A DNA stretch of 64,000 bases, from assembly GCF_003315515.1 (NCBI RefSeq), contig NZ_QNRY01000003.1, positions 92,952 to 156,951 on the forward strand, written 5' to 3'. Of this stretch, positions 60,255-64,000 are shown piece after piece. The notes below the pieces were generated by a model. The model saw only the letters and a program-made list of their open reading frames with translations. It had not been told where the DNA came from and searched no databases. Origin of the DNA: Brenneria salicis ATCC 15712 = DSM 30166. GTDB taxonomy: Bacteria; Pseudomonadota; Gammaproteobacteria; Enterobacterales; Enterobacteriaceae. The translations under genes and the position numbers were made by a program. Position 1 is the first letter of the stretch. Each line of letters begins with the position of its first letter.

Positions 60255-60388
60255 CAGGCAAAAAATATCTCTGAATGTGAAGAATATGGTAAAAGCATCC
60301 TACAAAATATATTGTCTCATATATTATACGTGTAAACGTTTTATTTCTGGGAAGATTTCATATTTCATCTCTCTGTAAAATGGTTCAA

Positions 60389-60718
60389 ATGTCACGAGTT
60401 TATTCCCATCCGAAACGAAGTGAGGTAAGTCTGGAGCGTGTGCTTTTCGCGCTCAGCGATCCTATACGACTAAATACGGTAAGGATGCTTGCCTCTACCA
60501 AGAGAGTAAACAGCTTGTCACTTGGGCCTGGAATGCCAAGATCGACGATTACCCACCATACCCGCATATTGCGTGAGGCAGGGCTAACTCGGACAATGCC
60601 AGAAGGCCGTAACTGTTGGATCAGCCTGCGCAGAAATCTTCTTAGCGACAAATTTCCAGGGCTTCTTGAAATTATCCTCAAAGATCAAAATCTGGCATCA
60701 GATGCTAATAGCAATTGA
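60389..60718 (+). CDS. ArsR-family transcriptional regulator
   Basis: A 109-residue winged-helix protein: LERVLFALSDPIRLNTVRML, then the recognition helix near PRSTITHHTRILREAGLT. It lacks a metal-binding Cys pair. It resembles the regulator at 46682. The start may be ATG 60389 or ATG 60380. It converges on the broken oxidoreductase gene, so its target is unclear. Confidence 0.8.
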   Translation: MSRVYSHPKRSEVSLERVLFALSDPIRLNTVRMLASTKRVNSLSLGPGMPRSTITHHTRILREAGLTRTMPEGRNCWISLRRNLLSDKFPGLLEIILKDQNLASDANSN

Positions 60719-60732
60719 TGCCAGAATGAATA

Positions 60733-61531
60733 TTATCCAAGCAATTCCAGTGATGACTCTTTAAGCAATAACTTTCTTTCACCAAGGTGAGTATAGCGGG
60801 CTGGTTCAGGAGTAACTGCGTGTTCTTGGATGTAATCCAGAGTTTCCTGTAATCGAACTGCTACTTCGAGACCTGGGAACGATTGTGACGGCGGGGTGCC
60901 TTCTTTTACATAGCCGTATACATCACTGCATAGTTTGGATAGCTTATAGATAGTCGCCAAATTCTCAACATTATTCTCTTGTTGTTTATCAATAATAATA
61001 TTCTCACTTCCGTCTGAGTTCACTGACCATATGCGGAGATGATCGCAGTCCCAGGAAGGTGTATCGTATGTAATTCTGGAATGTATAATTTCTCCAAATT
61101 CATCCGTAAATGAGAAGTCAACATTTCTCTGACGCTGAATATTCACAAAACTGCTAAATCCAGTAACTGGGACACCATTAAGTTCAGCAGTAAGCAATAC
61201 TGTATCGAGAATATGATCACCAGAAATGGAAAAGTCAGATCTCACCCCAGATACACTTTTTATACTGAGTGAGTGATTGTCATTACATATCCAGGTTATT
61301 AGGTCCAAGGGATGTATAACCTCACTCATCACACCGCATGTCGGTCTATAATCGTTGATGCGATTTTTCCCCCAGAAGAAACTTGCACGTATCAGTTTCC
61401 ATTTTCTCTCACCAATAAGAGATTTCAGCAAAACAGTTGCAAAGGAATAACGTTCTACAAGATCCAGTGCAAATCCGCTAAGGTACTGGAGGCTGTTGCA
61501 AGCCGCTTTCCATCCATCTCCAGGCGTCGCT
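60733..61531 (-). pseudogene. Gfo/Idh/MocA-family oxidoreductase, 3' part
   Basis: About 265 codons match the C-terminal part of a Gfo/Idh/MocA NAD(P)-dependent oxidoreductase (FALDLVERYSFATVLLKSLIG, HPLDLITWICNDN). The N-terminal Rossmann domain is absent. The 5' end joins directly to the 5' part of an aminolevulinate-synthase-like gene at about 61520-61532, so a deletion has removed the sequence between. Codon use is AT-richer than in the left half of the window. Confidence 0.8.
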
Positions 61532-62208
61532 AAGGGCACCTCTATTGCCATACATACCGATGGCGTGTACTTCATCCAGAAATGTCATGGCATTATATTT
61601 TTTTTCCAGCCTGATGATTTCCGGAATAGGTGAAATATCACCATCCATTGAATAAATAGATTCAAATACAATCATTTCTTACATTCTAATGGAAAAGCAG
61701 AAAGAATTTCCTCAAGATGTTTAACATCATTATGGCGAAATATTTCCTTCTGAACCTTTACTGCCCGTATTCCGTTAATTATCGAGGCATGATTAAGTTC
61801 ATCACTGATAATTACTACATCATCCATCAGGTGCAATAGGCATTGTAATGTTGCATCGTTGGAACTAAATCCGGTAGGAAAAACTAATGCAGCCTCCTTG
61901 TTATGCCATTCAGCCAGGCTGGATTCCAGCTTCTCAAAAAGTTCGTGGTTTCCACCAATATTTCTGGAGCCTCCTGCACCAGCTCCATACAGATCAACAG
62001 CAGTATGCATAGCCGTTCTTACCACTGGGTGTTGGGACATCCCCAAGTAATCATTGCTGCACCATACTACAGCAGAAGAATGGTCTGCTGTAATATCTGC
62101 AAGAGGGTACTTACCGCAAATTCTATTCAGCGTAACAAAATTTCTGTATTGGCCAGATTTTTTTAAAGCCTCAACCTTTTCACTAAAGAAAATTTCGTAT
62201 ATATTAAT
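61532..62208 (-). pseudogene. 5-aminolevulinate synthase-like gene, frameshifted and 3'-truncated
   Basis: The product is a PLP-dependent alpha-oxoamine synthase closest to aminolevulinate synthase: VWCSNDYLGMSQHPVV, GAGAGGSRNIGGNHELFE, FPTGFSSNDATLQC, IISDELNHASIINGI, then in another frame [13 protein letters not shown] and [15 protein letters not shown]. One A seems lost from an A-run near 61672-61678. The PLP Lys region is missing because of the fusion to the oxidoreductase. No ATG is found; the homologous N-terminus starts at an ATT (62206-62208) 8 nt after the MFS stop. Enterobacteria make haem by the C5 route, so this was a specialised copy. Confidence 0.85.
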
Positions 62209-62216
62209 ATCCTAAA

Positions 62217-63220
62217 TTATTGTGAGACGTTGTTTATGAAACTTTTCATCAGATGAATAATAAGTGCTAAAAGAGCCACGAATATTGCGAATAACGGTAA
62301 TGAGCTTGAATGGATATGATTATTCAAAATAGTGGCACCCATCACTACCCCTATTGACCCACCTGCATAATTTGCAGATGAATTCAAACCAATCAGTGAC
62401 GTGGTATGTTATGGTGCGTAATTGATCAGGGAATGCTGCTGCGGAGCGATACTTGACCATCCTGCCAGCCCCCAGAAAAATGTGCCAGCCAAACACAAGT
62501 AAAATGAACCATACCCAAAGGCGATAAAACTACTCATTAACAAAGCAATCAGGATAAGAGTGGTTAACCAGGGTGAAATTAATTTATCTATGACCTGCCC
62601 TACAAACATAGCGCCGATCAATCCGCCAATACCCCAGAACCAGATCAGCATTGGAATTTCCCGCCCCATACCTTTATCTGCGCTTATTTCTGCAATAAAA
62701 GTATAAAGTCCCAGGGAAGCGATACCAGTTAGCAACGTGACCATTAGTGTCATCAGGGGTAATCTGGAAGTCAGTGCGGACAATCGTTCCTTCAGCGGAA
62801 TGGCCTTTGGTGCTGAAAACGTTAGTCTATTGATAAGCATTCCTGCCAGAGAAATTATACCTAAAAGGGCGATCAGCCCAATAGTTGCCCGCCATCCAAA
62901 TCTATTTTCTACCATCAGGCCGGCAGGAACCCCTAGAGCTGTGCCCACGCTAAGTCCTGCAAGTACTAATGCTAGTGCTCTTCCCTTATGCGACTCGTCA
63001 ACCATACCGGCCGCACAGGCAGAGGTCAGTGGTGAGAAGATACCTGCGCCACACCCTGCAAATAACCTAGAGAACAAAAGCCAACTGAGGGAATGAGACA
63101 GCAGCGTGATCAGATTTCCTACAATAAAAATGACAATACCTGAAATCAACGCAAAACGGGCAGATGTTCGGGAAGCAAAGACAGGGGCAAGTAAAGGGGC
63201 TGAAACAGCATAGGCTGCAA
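62217..63220 (-). pseudogene. MFS transporter, 5'-truncated with in-frame stop
   Basis: The frame encodes a DHA1-type exporter (LFSRLFAGCGAGIFSPLTSA, RALALVLAGLSVGTALG) with about 10-11 hydrophobic segments. A TAA near 62409 interrupts it; the same frame goes on with HTTSLIGLNSSANYAGGS to 62217. The first helix is lost where the IS256-type element begins near 63221. It sits directly upstream of the aminolevulinate-synthase-like gene and was probably its operon partner. Confidence 0.85.
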
Positions 63221-64000
63221 GAGACTGTAATTAAAATTGTGTAATTGCCTGTTTTTGATATGTTCACTCCAGTAGCGGAGACAGGCAAATTATGGACGAA
63301 AAGAAACTCAAAGCCCTTGCGGCTGAACTGGCTAGAGGCCTTAAAACCGAAGCCGATCTCAATGCATTTTCCCGCATGTTGACGAAGCTTACCGTTGAAA
63401 CGGCGCTCAATGCAGAGCTGACTGAGCATCTCGGGCACGAGAAAAACGCACCAAAATCAGGCCCGAATACCCGCAATGGCTATTCATCCAAAACACTGTT
63501 GTGCGACGAGGGTGAGATTGAACTGAGCACACCACGTGACCGTGAAAACACCTTTGAGCCTCAGCTGGTAAAGAAAAATCAGACGCGTATCACGCAGATG
63601 GATAACCAGATTTTGTCCCTGTACGCCAAAGGCATGACAACCCGCGAAATCGTCGCTACGTTCAAGGAAATGTACGATGCGGATGTGTCTCCCACACTGA
63701 TATCCAAAGTCACCGATGCGGTTAAAGAACAGGTAACAGAGTGGCAAAATCGACCGCTGGATACACTGTATCCCATTGTTTATCTTGATTGTATCGTAGT
63801 GAAAGTTCGTCACGGAGGCAGCGTGATTAACAAGGCCGTATTCCTCGCTCCGGGCATTAATACCGAGGGTCAGAAAGAGCTGCTGGGTATGTGGCTTGCC
63901 GAAAACGAAGGCGCGAAGTTCTGGCTCAGTGTGCTGACAGAGCTCAAAAACCGGGGGCTTCAGGATATCCTGATTGCCTGCGTGGACGGACTGAAGGGCT
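63221..64000 (+). mobile_element. IS256-family insertion sequence, left part
   Basis: The left end lies near 63221-63231, where the MFS reading frame loses homology; the exact terminal repeat cannot be fixed without the right end. About 60 bp of non-coding sequence precede the transposase and contain an inverted repeat (TTGCCTGT at 63245-63252, ACAGGCAA at 63281-63288). The element runs off the window. Confidence 0.8.
63292..64000 (+). CDS. IS256-family (Mutator type) transposase, 5' part
   Basis: The open frame starts MDEKKLKALAAELARGLKTE and runs without a stop for 236 codons to the window end. Family features are visible: the N-terminal GHEKNAPKSGPNTRNGYSSKT segment, STPRDRENTFEPQLVKKNQ, YAKGMTTREI, the first catalytic Asp in YLDCIVVKV and the second in IACVDGLKG. 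The third acidic residue lies beyond the window. No lesion is seen in the part present. Confidence 0.93.
   Translation, partial: MDEKKLKALAAELARGLKTEADLNAFSRMLTKLTVETALNAELTEHLGHEKNAPKSGPNTRNGYSSKTLLCDEGEIELSTPRDRENTFEPQLVKKNQTRITQMDNQILSLYAKGMTTREIVATFKEMYDADVSPTLISKVTDAVKEQVTEWQNRPLDTLYPIVYLDCIVVKVRHGGSVINKAVFLAPGINTEGQKELLGMWLAENEGAKFWLSVLTELKNRGLQDILIACVDGLKG

Overview
The window reads as chromosome of a plant-associated member of the Enterobacterales, most likely Pectobacteriaceae (Brenneria/Pectobacterium/Dickeya type). Core proteins (Nuo, YbiT, Hyb, Fdo) align nearly residue for residue with remembered E. coli homologues. A Hrp-box-controlled chaperone/effector pair points to a type III secretion lifestyle. 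The genus is inference; no rRNA, tRNA or CRISPR array was seen.

Layout. (1) 1-14392: nuo operon for respiratory complex I, from the 3' part of nuoB through nuoCD, E, F, G, H, I, J, K, L, M and N, closed by a terminator. (2) 14500-20148: elaB, an orphan TreC-like GH13 protein in which two of the three catalytic acids are Asn, a GNAT acetyltransferase, a PhzF-family protein and the ABC-F ATPase ybiT. (3) 20150-33199: hydrogenase-2 operon hybOABCDE-hybF-hypB-hybG-hypD-hypE plus hypF, preceded by a consensus FNR site; hybE is frameshifted. (4) 33555-36024: hutW-hutX-hutY for anaerobic haem degradation. (5) 36633-42161: formate dehydrogenase fdoGHI-fdhE, with Cys in place of selenocysteine. Regions 1, 3 and 5 form one respiratory theme: formate or H2 feeds the quinone pool, as does NADH. 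(6) 42259-46583: HrpL-type promoter, CesT-like chaperone and a putative C-H-D effector; then a FIST-MCP receptor gene cut by an in-frame stop, and yehS. (7) 46682-50994: ArsR regulator divergent from an old-yellow-enzyme gene, an MBL-fold hydrolase and an orphan salicylate synthase.

(8) 51332-54630: a compact bigR-type sulfide/persulfide detoxification operon (blh, bigR, two YeeE/YedE-like proteins, TauE/SafE) with its own AT-rich operator and base usage unlike its surroundings, hence probably acquired. (9) 54973-60254: an MFS 3' fragment; an FAH-CitMHS-RraA/HMG-aldolase catabolic set whose divergent LysR gene has a stop at codon 22; and a frameshifted AraC-family pseudogene. (10) 60380-64000: an ArsR regulator, then the wreck of a cluster (MFS exporter, 5-aminolevulinate-synthase-like gene, Gfo/Idh/MocA oxidoreductase) broken by a stop, a frameshift and a deletion fusion, with an IS256-family element at its edge.

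The left 42 kb is almost intact; the right 22 kb is rich in single-lesion pseudogenes, suggesting recent decay of accessory functions.
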